From Talaromyces rugulosus (taxonomy: Eukaryota; Ascomycota; Eurotiomycetes; Eurotiales; Trichocomaceae): 64,000 nt of DNA. A model generated the notes under the pieces. It worked only from the letters and a program-made list of their open reading frames with translations, was not told the origin of the DNA and ran no database searches. Both the position numbers and the translations under genes were made by a program. The stretch's first letter is position 1, and each line of letters begins with the position of its first letter. The stretch spans positions 3,658,001-3,722,000 of the forward strand of contig NC_049562.1 of the NCBI RefSeq assembly GCF_013368755.1, given 5' to 3'. Shown in pieces: positions 1 to 11,576 of the stretch.

Positions 1-461
1 AGCTCGTAGTACATATTGAATTCAATGTTGATACTGAAACTGGGACATTATAGATTTTCACTTTTGCATATGGAACATTTAGCGTAATGTTTGTAGTATC
101 AACCTTGCCTCGTTTAAAATTATTGTGAAATCCGTACATGTCAATTGGATAATAATGCCTTGGGTAGATGATAAAATAGTTATATCCTTTTGAAAGGAGG
201 TTGGATTTGCAATTCCATGAGTGTCAACGATTTAATTTTACTTGATAATGGCAAGACATCTAATTTGGACCTTGTAATCCGTCGTTCATGTCATATTTTC
301 AATTCTTTCTCGTGGGAGGAGGATAGATATTTAGGGGTTAAGAGGTAGTTCGGAAGAGGATAGACATGACACTGCATGCAGCAAAATTTTTTCATGAGAA
401 ACATGAGTGAATATTCGTAGAAAGACAAGGAAACTTTAAACAGGATGGGATAAAAAATAGA
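1..461. other. AT-rich flank downstream of rps3
   Basis: I see no coding region here. The stretch is AT-rich and lies downstream of the rps3 stop codon, so its right part is probably the rps3 3' untranslated and polyadenylation region. No tRNA fold or repeat is evident. Confidence 0.5.
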
Positions 462-1537
462 TTACTCCTGAGCGTACTCTGCACCAGCACCCTCCTGACC
501 CTCAGCTTCCTGCTGCTCTGCCAATCGTTGCTGCTCAGCGAGTTGTTGGGCAGCGAGAGCCTTGGCACCATAGTCCTGGCTGACGGGCTGGAGGATAGGT
601 TGCTCCTCCTTGGGCTCAATGATGGTGACGGAGTCGGGGAGGGTCTTCTGGGGACCAGACTTTCCTTCGGGGTCAGAACCGCGCATGATCTTAACCTTGA
701 TACCGAGGACACCCTGGCGGAGAAGAACGTGACGGGTAGCGCTGTCAATGAAGTCCTTGGCGGGTTGACCGGAGTGGATCATGAAACCGTCCTGGTAAAT
801 TCCATGTTAGCTCATTATGCCATAAAATCAACCACGCAGCCAATTTTCAAGCCATCACACAACTCAAGTGTGTCATAATTGTCTCGAAATCGGCCTCGTT
901 CAGTGGAAAACAAAGGGTGTATGGCAACGTACAGTAAACTTCATCGACTTGGCACGGGCAGCACGGAGCTTGCCAGAGACGACAACCTCGCAACCCTTGG
1001 CACCGCTCTCCATGATGAAACGGAGGACACCATAGCAAGCCCTTCGGACAGCAAGACCGTTCAACAACTTGTAGCGGAGAGACTCGCACTGAGCAACGGC
1101 GGACAGACCGCGGTTCTGGACCTTGGCGGCGTAGAGGGAGACCGAGTTCTCGGGGAACTTGAAGCGCTTCTGGATGAGGGAGGTGAGCTCACGGATGCGG
1201 CGACCCTGTTCACCGAGAACTTCCTGGGTGTGTGTGGCACGGATGACTGGAGAAAGATGGATCGTTAGTTTTCAATTCGTTATCCCGATGCCAAAACTCT
1301 GTTGCTTGGTGAACCCAAGGCATGTCGTTGTGTCGTTCACGACCCCAATCAAATAAACCAAAGAAATGCGTGAAACGTACTGATGTCGGTCACGGTGGGA
1401 GTGACACGGACTTCAACACCGGAGTAACCCTCCTCAGCCAACTCGCGCTGGAAGAACTCGTTCAACTCGGCGTAGAAAACACCGTCAGCGACGAACTTGC
1501 GACGCTTGGAGATAGCTCCCTGGGTAGCAGTAGCCAT
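462..1537 (-). CDS. rps3: 40S ribosomal protein uS3 (Rps3), three exons
   Basis: This is the small-subunit ribosomal protein uS3, which lines the mRNA entry channel of the 40S subunit. Exons on the minus strand are 1537-1381, 1246-933 and 791-462. They join in frame to a 266-residue protein, close to the fungal norm. Both introns (134 and 141 bp) start with GTACGT and end in CAG. The N-terminus contains the expected [11 protein letters not shown] block and KH-domain core. Exon 2 carries the conserved [18 protein letters not shown] stretch, and exon 3 carries [13 protein letters not shown] and the IKVKIM segment. The tail after about residue 215 is Gln/Glu/Ala-rich, as in fungal orthologues. 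The ATG at 1537 gives the conserved start [15 protein letters not shown]. Family and exon joins are very secure. Confidence 0.97.
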
Positions 1538-2012
1538 GGTTGCTGATTTCGATTGACGAGGTATCGGCCGGGGAGGATGTGTGGTTGTCGAGGGGACGGT
1601 CGTCGAATGTAGCGAGGCACCGAAGATTGAGAAAGTTGCTAGCCCGTGATGTTATTTTCAGGTTTAGTGGGGGAATTTTGAGATAGGGCTTGGGGCTTGC
1701 CTCGCTTGTTTTCCCGCTTCTCATTGGGCCGTTGGCGTTTGTGCTGTTCCACTCTGCAACTGCTTTAGTCCAAATTAGGTTAGCATACTAAATGGGCCTT
1801 TGAGTTCCTCAACAACCAATCGCATCGTTCTTACTCTGTTTCTATAAAGATTCTCTACAGAGCATTCCAATAATTATTACGAAACTCATAACACTCTCGC
1901 TTTGTTTCAAACTAAATGCTGAATAAAATTACCCGGTCAATGGCTAAGTCTAAGCCTTTATAAAAAAGTTTCCGGTATTTACCACACCCAATACTCCTGA
2001 CCAAAAATCTTT
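1538..2012 (-). promoter_or_regulatory. rps3 upstream region with CCAAT element
   Basis: This 475 bp gap lies between the rps3 start and the stop of the next minus-strand gene, so it must hold the rps3 promoter. In rps3 sense orientation there is a CCAAT pentamer at 1727-1723, about 190 bp upstream of the ATG. It would suit the fungal Hap/CBC complex. An opposite-orientation CCAAT lies near 1816. Function is inferred from motif and position only. Confidence 0.4.
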
Positions 2013-4431
2013 TCACCTTATTTCCAGCTCCATTTCCTTCTTGCTGGTTTCTGTAGTATCATGAAGCTTTGGTATCGTCAAATTTGAAAGCTCCGCTGTT
2101 AGGCTTGAAAGACCTGCTGGTGGAGGCTTGCTGGCAGCGGCTTCATCAACTTGGGCTCCCGCATTTGCATCCGAAGTTTCAACCCCTAAGAGGACGGGAC
2201 TCGTTCTGCCCGTACCTGGGTACGAGCGAGCAGGGACAGGAGAAGGAGAGGACCATGAGGTTGTTCGTGTACCATTCATTTCGGCATCCGTGCGTCCAAA
2301 GACTTCGCTCCACCAACAAACTTCGTCTATACGAGGGAAGATGAGACGTTCGTGAGAGCGCTGCTTATCGTCCACAAGGGGATCGTAGTTCGGGTTGGTG
2401 AACTGCGCTCTTCTTGACAAGAAATAATCCCAAACACTTCTCGTACGTTCCTTTGCATTCGAGTCGACACGCTCCTTCTCGCTGTTGTAGAGAAAAGTGC
2501 CGTACTGGCAAGAATAGAGATGGTAGAGAAGCCTCCGCAAGAATCGTTCGTTGAACTCGAAACGAGTTGGATGCTGGTGAAGAAGCTGATAAGTTGCGTC
2601 AAGAAACTGATGGAAAACAGGACTTGTTTCCTTGACCTTTGTAGCCTCCTTCTCGTTGGCTGCTGAACGGGGTGTCGTGCTTGGCTTCCGCAAAGGGCTG
2701 TCATTATCATAATTTTGCATTTCGCCATCAGAATCAACAAGGGAATCTCGACTGGTGTTGTCTCGGTTGAAAAAATTCTTGGCACTTAGAAATGCATTTT
2801 CCAGAGCCTTTCGAGGCTCACTAGTCTCTCCAAAGGGACGGTTTGCGTCACCCCCAATCCTTTCGTTCTCAATTTGAAACCACTTTTCACTGTTCAACAA
2901 ACCCGCCCGATGACGAAACATATGACCAAACGAAAGCCAGTCCTTCTCAACAAGGACCATAAAGCCTTCCAGGGTGCGGTAGTACGGATCTAGGCACAAC
3001 TGACTGAGGGCGCTAAGTTGACTTGTCCGATCCCATCCATCTGAGCAGTGGATTAGTACGTGAGAATGGTGGATGCCAACTTGACGAGCAATGAGACTAG
3101 CGCCCTCTAATATAACTGAGATATACCTCAGCCACTGGCTCTTTGCGAGGAGTTCTTTGCTTGGTCCCAATGGCGTCACATCGGATTCTTTCAGCGCATC
3201 CACAACTTTATTCAGGGAATCTCTCATCACATGTATATTATCAATCCCCAAATAGGCTTTGGTAGCGAATTTATAGTTGTCCATGTTCTCAGACCCTAGT
3301 CCGACTGCTTGCATCGCAAGGGCATTGACTGTTGGTCGAGCATCGACAATGAGGTTACGTTGCTGAGCTCCATACACCTGCGGTTTTTCTTCCTGTTCCC
3401 CTTGAGCCGCGGCAAGGACCTCATCTTCCAACTCTTCTGCGTTAGTCAATTCGAAGTCTTGCGGAGCGGCTGAAGAAATTTCTTCCAAACTCGAGCCCGT
3501 CGACTCGTGGTCGAGGGTAGGTGGCGTGAAACCGGCCAGCGGTCTGTCCGAATTGGATGTAGAGAAGATAGTCGCCAGTAGCTTCTCATCTTGAATGCTT
3601 CGGTTCTGGCGTACGCCTACCAAGGGCTGTGAACTCCTAGTAATGGAACAATTGTTTATAGGGTGGAGATATGTAAGAACAGGAACTCGCGCTCTTGAGC
3701 GGTATCTTCCAGCGTAGTTAAGAGTGTTGTCGGATATCGCGGATGGGACAGGGAGCAATGCCGGGTAAGTGGGGGAAAACTGTCACTATCAGCGTGTGTC
3801 TTTGCGGATATGCCACAAACGGGGGGCAGTTTCAAATAATCATACGTTGTAGTCGGTATTAATAGTCGAAATGCGCCAGCCATTGCTGACATCGTCCTTC
3901 CCGACTCCCTGGCGGGCCCATTCCTTCGCGGCATCATAGAGGTTCCATCCGTTTATCTCGAGCTCCGGAGGAGGGGGCTGATATGTAAACGCATAAAGTT
4001 TTTCAACCCGGCCAACTTTGCATGTCCACTGTTTTAAGGTGTCGTATACATCGCGTGCCTTAGCCTCACTGGCGAAGTAGAAGCAAACGAAGGTAAAGTC
4101 TCGGCAGCGCAAGCGAATAGACGAGGGCTGTCTCGAAACAGACGGAACTGCGCGGAGTGTGCAGAACGCTATTATCGGGTATGTAATCCAGAGTTCTTTC
4201 GGCCTGATTGGAGTTCCAGATTCAAGTACTTCTCCAGAAACCTGAGGGGTATGAGAGAAAATAAGGTGATGCGGTGTCAGGTGAAGGGTGCCTGTAACTT
4301 GTTCACCCCTTCGCGCAAGGGTGACACTTTCCACCTGTATATAGCAAGATTGAGGGCATAATCAGACATCGAGTCATAACATCCATGGAAAGAGAGCAGC
4401 GACTAACCTTGGCGACCCGTGTCCTATCCAT
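2013..4431 (-). CDS. ymr1: Myotubularin-family phosphoinositide 3-phosphatase (Ymr1 type)
   Basis: Myotubularins remove the D3 phosphate from PI3P and PI(3,5)P2 on endosomal and vacuolar membranes. Exons are 4431-4408 (24 nt, eight codons), 4334-3846 and 3779-2013; introns are 73 and 66 bp. The joined protein has 759 residues. The first part (about 1-130) is a PH-GRAM-like domain, and exon 2 ends in the family segment GWRISTIN-DY. The catalytic CX5R loop reads HCSDGWDRTS, with its Cys near residue 416. It is followed by the conserved DPYYRTLEGFMVLVEKDW and FGHMFRHR stretches. A Ser/Pro-rich tail ends the protein. The first exon is easily missed: without it the reading frame begins at a GTG. 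The linker of about 110 residues between the GRAM half and the catalytic half (around residues 240-310) is acidic and low in complexity. Confidence 0.93.
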
Positions 4432-4958
4432 GCTGCGTTGTCATTACTGACGCTTCATGTTGTTGGGATATAATGGCGCTATGCTGTACAGGAAAATCGG
4501 TTCCGGGAGGAATGTATCTGATGCCTCCCTTGCGAATCTGACTCAAACGCGGTCTTCGTCCAAGCACCGCAAAGGATGAAGGGCCGTGGTAGCTTGTAGG
4601 AGTGAGTGTGGACGAACCTGCTATCAGCGCCGCCCCTCTCGCTACGTCAGATCACCGGCCCGCCGCGCGCACAGGCCAGGCGAAGCGTCGGGGTCACCTG
4701 CGAGCACCTCAGGCGATGCAAAATGCAAGTTGCTGAGTGACCCTTTCAATCTGTTAATATTGCTTGCTTTTTCTGCTTTGTTGCTTTCGCCCTGTGAGTT
4801 CAATGGCCGAGGAGTGCTTCGCCTGAATCCAGGATCTCGGCATCATACGCCCGATTACTGCACGACTCCACTCGAATTCGACGCAACATTTGCTGGCAAT
4901 TGGATCAAGATCGCCCTACAGTTTAGATCATTTCTTCCCAGCTGCTAAGTGTTAATCC
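4432..4958. promoter_or_regulatory. Divergent promoter region, ymr1 (-) / GH5 (+)
   Basis: The 527 bp between two divergent start codons should hold both promoters. A GC-rich core lies at about 4620-4720 and the flanks are AT-rich. I see no convincing TATA element. A 120-codon open frame starting at 4586 has no family resemblance and I do not regard it as a gene. Confidence 0.4.
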
Positions 4959-6586
4959 ATGGAAGCTTCGGTCATGAATCCGCCTGCTCCAACTACAGAA
5001 GATATCTTTCGCTATCGCTATCAACACGGTACGAACCTGGGATCTATTTTCGTCCTTGAAAAATGGCTGCATCGGAGCATGCACGAGAAGGGATCATCAG
5101 GCTCGAGTGAATTATCAGCCGTTACACAGTATGCTTGGCATTGCCAGAACCTAGATCGTGGCGATCTTGATTTCGAACTTGCTCGTAACGACATATCCTT
5201 AGGTCTTTGAAACAACACGGATTAGAAGCCACCCGTTTAAAATGGGAGCGACATTGGCAGTCAGCTTTGAAGGAAGCAGACATTGACTGGCTGAGAAACG
5301 TTGCCAGGTGTAATTCAATTCGCCTACCGATAGGATACTACACCCTTGGGCCTCGTTTTTGTGCAGGGACCCCGTTTGAGGGAGACCCGGCAGAGGTGTA
5401 TGCCCACGCCTGGAACTCGGTAAAAAAAATCATAGAAGATTGTTACCATCACGGCATAGGCGTGCTTCTAGATCTGCATGCACTGCCAGGAGGTGCAAAT
5501 ACAGATTCTCACAGCGGAACAGATAGCGGCAAGGCGGAACTTTGGAAGGTAAATCATAATCTCTCGCTTGCAACAGAATGCGTAACTTTTCTTCTACGAG
5601 AGGTATCAAGTCACAAAATGTCGAATGTGATTGGTATTGAACTTTGCAATGAGCCGTCTTGGGGCGCCGCATCCGAAGTATGGAAATGGTACGACCAAGT
5701 TTTGCCTCTGGCTAATGAAATTGATCCGTCTATCCCTATCTATATTGGCGACTGCTGGAATCTCCCCGCGACATTGGATTATGCTTTGAAAAGGAACGCT
5801 TTCAGTGCAACAGCCACAACACTGCCAAACCCGGTGATAGTCGACTCGCACAAGTACTATACCTTCTCGGCGAAGGATCACAACCAATCTCCGCAACAAA
5901 TAATTGCCCGCGTCAAGGATTCATTGGCAGTAGTCTCGCAAAAGGAGGGTAATATTTTTGGGCGCAAAACGGCTGCGGCTGTCTACATCGGCGAATACAG
6001 CTGTACAATGGACGCCAAGACATGGAATAAAGTCGACTCTTCAGAGCGTCCGTCCTTGACACGAGCATTCGGCAACGCTCAAACGGAGAAATGGCAGAAG
6101 AAAACAAGCGGGTCGGCATTTTGGACCTTCAAAATGGACTGGATGGATGGGGGAGACTGGGGCTTCAAAGAACAAGTCAAGACTGGATCAATATTTCCTC
6201 CTGTTGGTCTGACCTTGACCAAGAGTGACATCGTGTCGAAATCCGAGAGAGCCGAGGCACAGAGAAAGGATCTTCGAGATACTGCATTATCACAGCATGT
6301 GGGACATTGGAATAAAACCGCCCCTAATAAGAAGTTTGAACACTCGCGCTACGAGAGCGGATGGGATCTCGGATACGGAGATGCCATGGCCTTTTTCTGC
6401 TCTCGAATTAACGGAACTATACCAGATAGACATCAAGAGACACGAGGAGACAAGATTGGCGCTTTTGAATTGTGGATAAGGAAACGCATGGTCAGTACTG
6501 GCCAACTTACCAGTTCCTTCGGATGGGAATGGGAACACGGATACAGAAAAGGGGTGAGAGATTTTTACCAAGTTGTCTCTATATAG
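4959..6586 (+). CDS. GH5 glycoside hydrolase, non-secreted (yeast YBR056W-like)
   Basis: This is a beta-glycosidase of family GH5 (exo-1,3-beta-glucanase-like fold). Exons are 4959-5128 and 5203-6586, with a 74 bp intron (GTATGC...TTAG), giving 517 residues. The N-terminal motif TNLGSIFVLEKWL, the RLPIGYYTLGP block and the DLHALPGGAN block match the family. The acid/base Glu lies in GIELCNEPSWG (about residue 207) and the nucleophile Glu in YIGEYS (about 321), so the active site appears intact. There is no signal peptide, unlike secreted exoglucanases. The C-terminal 130 residues extend past the barrel with a Trp-rich segment, as I recall for yeast YBR056W. The natural substrate is not evident. 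The gene is convergent with the next one, 160 bp away. Confidence 0.88.
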
Positions 6587-6746
6587 ATAATTGATTTACT
6601 TGATCAATATAAGGCGGTTTCAAATGTCGTTAAAGCCTTCCAATTATTATGTGTATTAACAGTTTTGTAAGGTTTGCAATATTGTACAGTGAAGAAATGT
6701 CTACATATAATACATGAGCAACCAATGCTCGCCGCTATGCTATCCC

Positions 6747-9149
6747 TTAACGATGCTGGGAATGCTGCTCCCTGGAAGAATGAGTACTCAGTGAAAACGC
6801 CAATATACATGCTGTACGGTAAAACGAGTCAAACTCCTTTTCCAGTTTTTCCTCTATCTTCCCATTCTCTCCACCTCGGCTCCTTGGATGACTTGATGGA
6901 GGATTCGATGCAAGAACCATTTCAAGATTAAGGTCTTCATCTTTTAAAGAGTCCCAAGGGCCCTGCGATGAATAGCTGTGGCTCAATTTTTCTCCCATGA
7001 AGTCGTAAAAACGTGTGTTTGACTCAGTAAACAACTTTGTAGACGGAAGCCAGTAATTCCCTAAGATGAAATCCTGTCCATGTTCAACGGACGTATCGAG
7101 GCCTTGTCTTTCTTTCGATGAAAGACCTCGTAGTATAGATGCCGGTAACGGCAGCTGACAAGATGGTGGGAATACTCGGTCAATGTTGCCACCCATAGCT
7201 TCCAGAATAGATATGATGGCTTTTTGTATAGGTCTGGCAGACTCTTTTTCAGGCAAGCTGAGCAAGTCACGGGTGACAGTTTGTGTGAAGCGAATGTCAT
7301 GGTTCGTCTCGGGGAAAAGATAATCAATTATTTTCTGTTTCGTGATAGCCTTGACTTTTCTAACGGTGACATCGGACAATGATATTTCCCGTGTATGGTC
7401 GCCAGATGAAGATAAAGGTAACTCCAGCTCTACTTCTATAACTGGTAGACTTGCCTTGTGTGGCTGGCATGGAATCATCTGGAATCGGAACAATGGTTCT
7501 TGGTCTCTTCCTGGAAATTGGGATAAGTTTGGTAAGAAATCCTTTGCTTTTGAAACCCGTTTGAGGAACAATCGAGGCACATCCAATTTTCCTAGTTGGG
7601 GTGCCGTGTAAGAGCGGCCCTCCGTCCCTTTTTCCGTGTTAAAAAGACTTTGACCAATTGTTGCAGTCAATTTTTCCTCGAAATCAAGTCCCACTGACTG
7701 AGTGTTATCTTTCCTCAAAAACCGCAGTATCTGGGACGAACGGCCAGCATAGTGTTGGCTAAACAATGACGGTAATGATTTTTTGGAAAAACTCTCAGGT
7801 GCAACTGGCATTGTCCATCGTGTCCATGGCTTTTCTCGTTCAAGAAATGACATTATGTCAATCCGCCTTGGTGCAGCGCGACTCAAAAAGCCAGTCTCAC
7901 TAGCCGGGGCGTATGAGCAAAATGCCACCTCATCCGGTTTTTCGGCCATTGAATAATTAACAAGTTCCAGGTCGCGAGTAGTGCTCTGTAAAATAGCCTC
8001 GCTGCCCGAGAAACACGAAGCCAAGAGAGTTGACTTCCGGCTATTGTATTCCAAAGAAGCACCATAATTTTCTTTTAACCAACGAAAAATGTCTTCTGGT
8101 AGAGGGTCTCCCTTCTCCGCCCGCAGGCGATTCACAAACGATACATCAATAGCTCGAGTTTGTATATCTGAAGCGTATGTTTTGACAATGTCTCGCACAG
8201 ATTCGCAAGGTCCTCGATTACCGGAAACTCGAATGATGTTTTGTGAAATGTATGGGTCGATTTCAATACCATGTGAGTACGCCAACTCTTCTAACGAGTA
8301 TTTATCCGATTCGACTAGTAGAGATATGACGTGCGACGGAAGCTCGATGTCCAAGTTACCTCTTGTACCTTGCAACCCAAGTTGCCAGTAGTCTCCAATG
8401 ATGAGTTCAGCAAGCTTATCCTTTTTGAGATAAAAATTCTTCTGGTGCTCATCCACGTCCTTATCCAACTCGCTCCCTGAAGTTTTATCCGTTGGCTGTA
8501 CCTGGTCTTCAGCAGTAATCCACCTCTCACTGGCAGTCACCGAGTCTTCCTGGTTCTCCGGGGAAGTCGATTGTTTTATGTGACGTATGTAGGTAATCAT
8601 TTGTTCTTTTGTAAAGGAAAGCTCGATTTTGGTTTGTAGCTTTATCCAAGCCGCCTTCGAGAGATCTTCGCCTAGTGGATATGACGAACGCAACTCTTCT
8701 AGGAGAGTAATGAAGTTTGTTTCGTCAATCCCATCTATTTTCGCGTCCGCAGTGACATCATCGGGAGAATTATTCGTTTCATCAACCACCTCTTCTTCCT
8801 TTTCTTCCTCTTTTTTCGTTGACTTCGTTGACTTCGGTTTCTTGCCAAGTTTCCGCAACTTCTTTTTGCCGCGTCCGAGGACGATAATGTTCCCAGGTTT
8901 TCCTAGCGCATGTACATCGATTTGGTGCCGTGTCTGGTGTCGCTCCAGGGCTGTAAGAAAAGATTTACGGCCTCTGCCAGAGGGCTTGTCTTCGATTGTC
9001 TTCTCATTGGTCGTGGTGTTGTTGTCGGGTTCTGTAGAGGTTGAGAAGTCACAACGACGACACGACAAGCGTAGGAGCCGTTCGCTCGGTCGAGAGGCTA
9101 TGTTGGGTCGTAGACGGTTGGCTGCATATCTGGGTAATCGGCCGAACAT
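6747..9149 (-). CDS. sls1: Sls1-like mitochondrial inner-membrane expression factor
   Basis: Single exon, 800 residues. In yeast Sls1 couples mitochondrial transcription to translation at the inner membrane. The ATG at 9149 gives a typical presequence (MFGRLPRYAANRLRP..., arginine-rich, no acidic residues for about 30 positions). An open frame continues 32 codons further upstream, but those residues look unlike a targeting signal. After a Lys/Glu-rich segment at about 100-135 comes the family segment around FTKEQMITYIRHIKQ and KLAELIIGDYWQLG, then KH-like units (for example IIRVSGNRGPCESVRDIV). The C-terminal half covers outer-membrane-protein-like blocks such as RWTMPVAP and RDLLSLPEKES. The call rests on family resemblance of the central part. 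The extreme C-terminus is probably poorly conserved. Confidence 0.85.
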   Translation of the reverse strand: MFGRLPRYAANRLRPNIASRPSERLLRLSCRRCDFSTSTEPDNNTTTNEKTIEDKPSGRGRKSFLTALERHQTRHQIDVHALGKPGNIIVLGRGKKKLRKLGKKPKSTKSTKKEEEKEEEVVDETNNSPDDVTADAKIDGIDETNFITLLEELRSSYPLGEDLSKAAWIKLQTKIELSFTKEQMITYIRHIKQSTSPENQEDSVTASERWITAEDQVQPTDKTSGSELDKDVDEHQKNFYLKKDKLAELIIGDYWQLGLQGTRGNLDIELPSHVISLLVESDKYSLEELAYSHGIEIDPYISQNIIRVSGNRGPCESVRDIVKTYASDIQTRAIDVSFVNRLRAEKGDPLPEDIFRWLKENYGASLEYNSRKSTLLASCFSGSEAILQSTTRDLELVNYSMAEKPDEVAFCSYAPASETGFLSRAAPRRIDIMSFLEREKPWTRWTMPVAPESFSKKSLPSLFSQHYAGRSSQILRFLRKDNTQSVGLDFEEKLTATIGQSLFNTEKGTEGRSYTAPQLGKLDVPRLFLKRVSKAKDFLPNLSQFPGRDQEPLFRFQMIPCQPHKASLPVIEVELELPLSSSGDHTREISLSDVTVRKVKAITKQKIIDYLFPETNHDIRFTQTVTRDLLSLPEKESARPIQKAIISILEAMGGNIDRVFPPSCQLPLPASILRGLSSKERQGLDTSVEHGQDFILGNYWLPSTKLFTESNTRFYDFMGEKLSHSYSSQGPWDSLKDEDLNLEMVLASNPPSSHPRSRGGENGKIEEKLEKEFDSFYRTACILAFSLSTHSSREQHSQHR

Positions 9150-9375
9150 GAATATCTCTGAGCAAAAGGCGATACTCGTTGGGGGAGTAGTGTCGAGGGT
9201 GTGTCCGTTCGATACTTTTTTTGCGGACTGCGGAATAGTTTCCAAAGCTTGCCTTGCGCTATGCCGAAAATGGCAAGATCACCTAGATTACCGTCGGCCA
9301 ATCATTTTCTACTTCCAAGTATCAATGTTTTCTCAACCAAAACTTTTAAAAGACGAAACATATATGATAAGAATA

Positions 9376-11003
9376 CTATTCTTTATTTTTCGACTTTTCT
9401 TTGGTGGGCGCAAGGAGTTTTGGCCTACACCAATCTTCGTCTCCCCTATTAGGAATCCACGGGCGGAGAACGTGTTTCGCATCTTCCAAAGCTGAGAGCC
9501 TCGCTTTCGCCCAAGGGAAAATAAAATCCTCGAAATAGGTAGGGTGTCTCTTGAAATCACCATAGGTTGATGGTTCAAGAATATCCTTCCATCCCGTGTG
9601 CTCTATATCAGACTGAGCAAGAATGTCGTAAACAAAAGTCCACATTTTTGCTCTCGAAAGCACAGATGCACCCCGAGGAGTGATCGAAGAGATTTTACTG
9701 CCCTGTTTTACGCCGCCAACAATACATTCAGCAATTGCAGTCGAAACCGGGCTGAACCGCGGTAGATAATTGGTCTGCAAAGCGCCGGAAGCTTGGTATG
9801 GCTTATGAAGCGATGTAGCTGCAATCCATACAGCGGAGACGTTACCAGGCTTTCTCTTCTGGCCCAGGACTGGGTTTATTTCATCCGTTCTATATTTTCC
9901 AAACGGCCACTTGGGTTTGATACTTTCCATTGGGACAGCGAACACCTGGAATGGTCGAAAGCGATATCCAAATGAATCATCCCCTTTTCCGTCCGTTGGC
10001 CAATTAGTACCGACCAGGTTTTTCATCCGACCCGTCGGGCCAGGACCAAACGCCCTATCACAAGCAGATCGAGAAATCTCCTCTTCTGGAAGAACCAATG
10101 CGCTGATGTATGCGCTACTCGTTGGCGCAACTAGAATACTTGCAGGGTATGAAAGAAGCGAGGTGACCTGTCGTAGAGCAAGCTTGTCTGAACAGGACTT
10201 GCTCCGAGTTGCCTCAGCATCTGCTCTAGCGGGTTTACGTCGCACCACACCGAGGATAGAGAAATTTGCTCTCCCATCTAGAAGAATCTCCTGCTCTTCG
10301 CCTTCATTTCTTGGTGGGATAACCCAAGGCGTGGGGTCGTCTTGCTCGGCCATGCAGAGCTCCATGCTTGCATCTCCACAGGGGGCACAAGTGCAGTACA
10401 TGTATATTTTAATGTCGGGACATATCTCAAAGGGGGGGCCAGAAGCATGAGAGAGATCATCTGTTCGGCGTCTGATGAAAACTCGTGCTACTTCTGTTTG
10501 ACTTGGAGCTGGAGAAAGCTTTTCTTGTTGAATAACGGACAGACATTCGTTCATGACCCAGTAGTTGAAAGCACGGATGGCTAAAACCTCAGCATGACAG
10601 TCGTGAAGGACTAGTCCTTGGCAGTGAGTAATCTGCGAGGACGCAAGACATCTCGCCCCAGTCCTGTGTGATGTTAACTCGCTTGTCCACAGGATCAATG
10701 GTCCTCTTCACATACGCAACAGCAATGCAAGTCAGTGTCTCTGATGGAGTGCCCTGTCCTTGTACTTGATTAGCTACATTCGGAAACTTCATCGACGAAG
10801 AGGTAAGACACGTATAAATAAGAAGTTCACATTCGTGTGTCAGAACAATACACACCCCTTACAGCCACAATCCCACTCATGGGAATCCATTCTGTAGAGC
10901 CATCGTCGCGAGTGCGAGGCTTGTAGTGAGCCGGCAAAGCATTAAAATGGGCGTGGACCAGAGCAGCAACGCGAGTGGGAAGAGAGGTGTCGTCTCGTTC
11001 CAT
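9376..11003 (-). CDS. tad1: tRNA-specific adenosine-37 deaminase Tad1
   Basis: Tad1/ADAT1 deaminates A37 to inosine in tRNA-Ala. My preferred exons are 11003-10856, 10758-10716 and 10663-9376, giving 492 residues. The deaminase zinc/proton-shuttle motif is HDCHAEVLAIRAFN (His about 87, Glu about 89). A second zinc ligand set lies in YCTCAPCGDASME, and the editase block SCSDKLALRQ follows. Exon 2 is only 43 nt and the intron after it is 52 bp (GTATGT...CACAG). The first intron is ambiguous: exon 1 could end at 10863 and exon 2 start at 10753, which also stays in frame and removes four residues. I prefer the longer form because it keeps a VRG-GTPSETL link typical of fungal homologues as I recall them. 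Confidence 0.88.
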
Positions 11004-11256
11004 CCGAAATCTACATCCAGTTTCGTAATGCTAGGTTTTGACCTGAAGGAGCACTACAGCTCTGAAGGCGACATCGATATAAGTTAGCTGGTGTTGAGGA
11101 CTAAGTAGAAAAATGCGCTTCGCCTCTCATTGGACGGGCCGCCCCGGCGCACGTGATTTTACTTTCCTATTTCGGATCGGAGATCTTCTTCCTCTCTTTT
11201 CTTCCAACGACAACCAAGTTTCACACAGCCAGACCTGATCCATACCCATCTTGAAA
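11004..11256. promoter_or_regulatory. Bidirectional promoter, tad1 (-) / SF3b5 (+)
   Basis: Only 253 bp separate the two divergent start codons, so both genes share this region. It contains a GC-rich patch with CACGTG-like sequence near 11150 and a pyrimidine-rich stretch (11180-11205) just before the SF3b5 start, as is common ahead of well-expressed fungal genes. Confidence 0.5.
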
Positions 11257-11576
11257 ATGGCCGACAAGCTTCGTACACTTCAAAACCTTGAGGCCCTTCA
11301 GGCCCGTTACCTTGGTACTGGGCACGCCGACACCACCAAGTATGAGTGGACCTCCAACATCGTTCGCGACAGCTACTCCTCGTACGTTGGCCACCCACCA
11401 CTTCTCAGCTACATGGCCATCGGTATGGGCGAGTCCAAAGAGAAAGTCCGTGCGATGATGCTTGAGAAAATGGTGAGAGGGGCAGGGAATCCACCGGAGG
11501 TATGGTCCTTAAATCCTAACTTAACAGACAGCCGAAATTGATTCTAACAACTACGCGATTATAGGCACAAGAATAA
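11257..11576 (+). CDS. ysf3: Splicing factor 3B subunit 5 (SF3b10/Ysf3)
   Basis: This is the small SF3b subunit of the U2 snRNP, which supports SF3B1 at the branch site. Exons are 11257-11499 and 11565-11576; the 65 bp intron (GTATGG...TATAG) is followed by just three codons and a stop. The product is 84 residues, the usual family size. Conserved blocks are LQARYLGTGHADTTKYEW, RDSYSSYVGH and the C-terminal MLEKMV...GNPPE. Ignoring the intron would add an unrelated 14-residue tail, so the tiny last exon matters. The ATG at 11257 is preferred over the in-frame TTG two codons upstream. Confidence 0.95.

Noticed and set aside
528..1546. Plus-strand frames across rps3
   Set aside because: Antisense to a secure ribosomal protein gene; no independent support.
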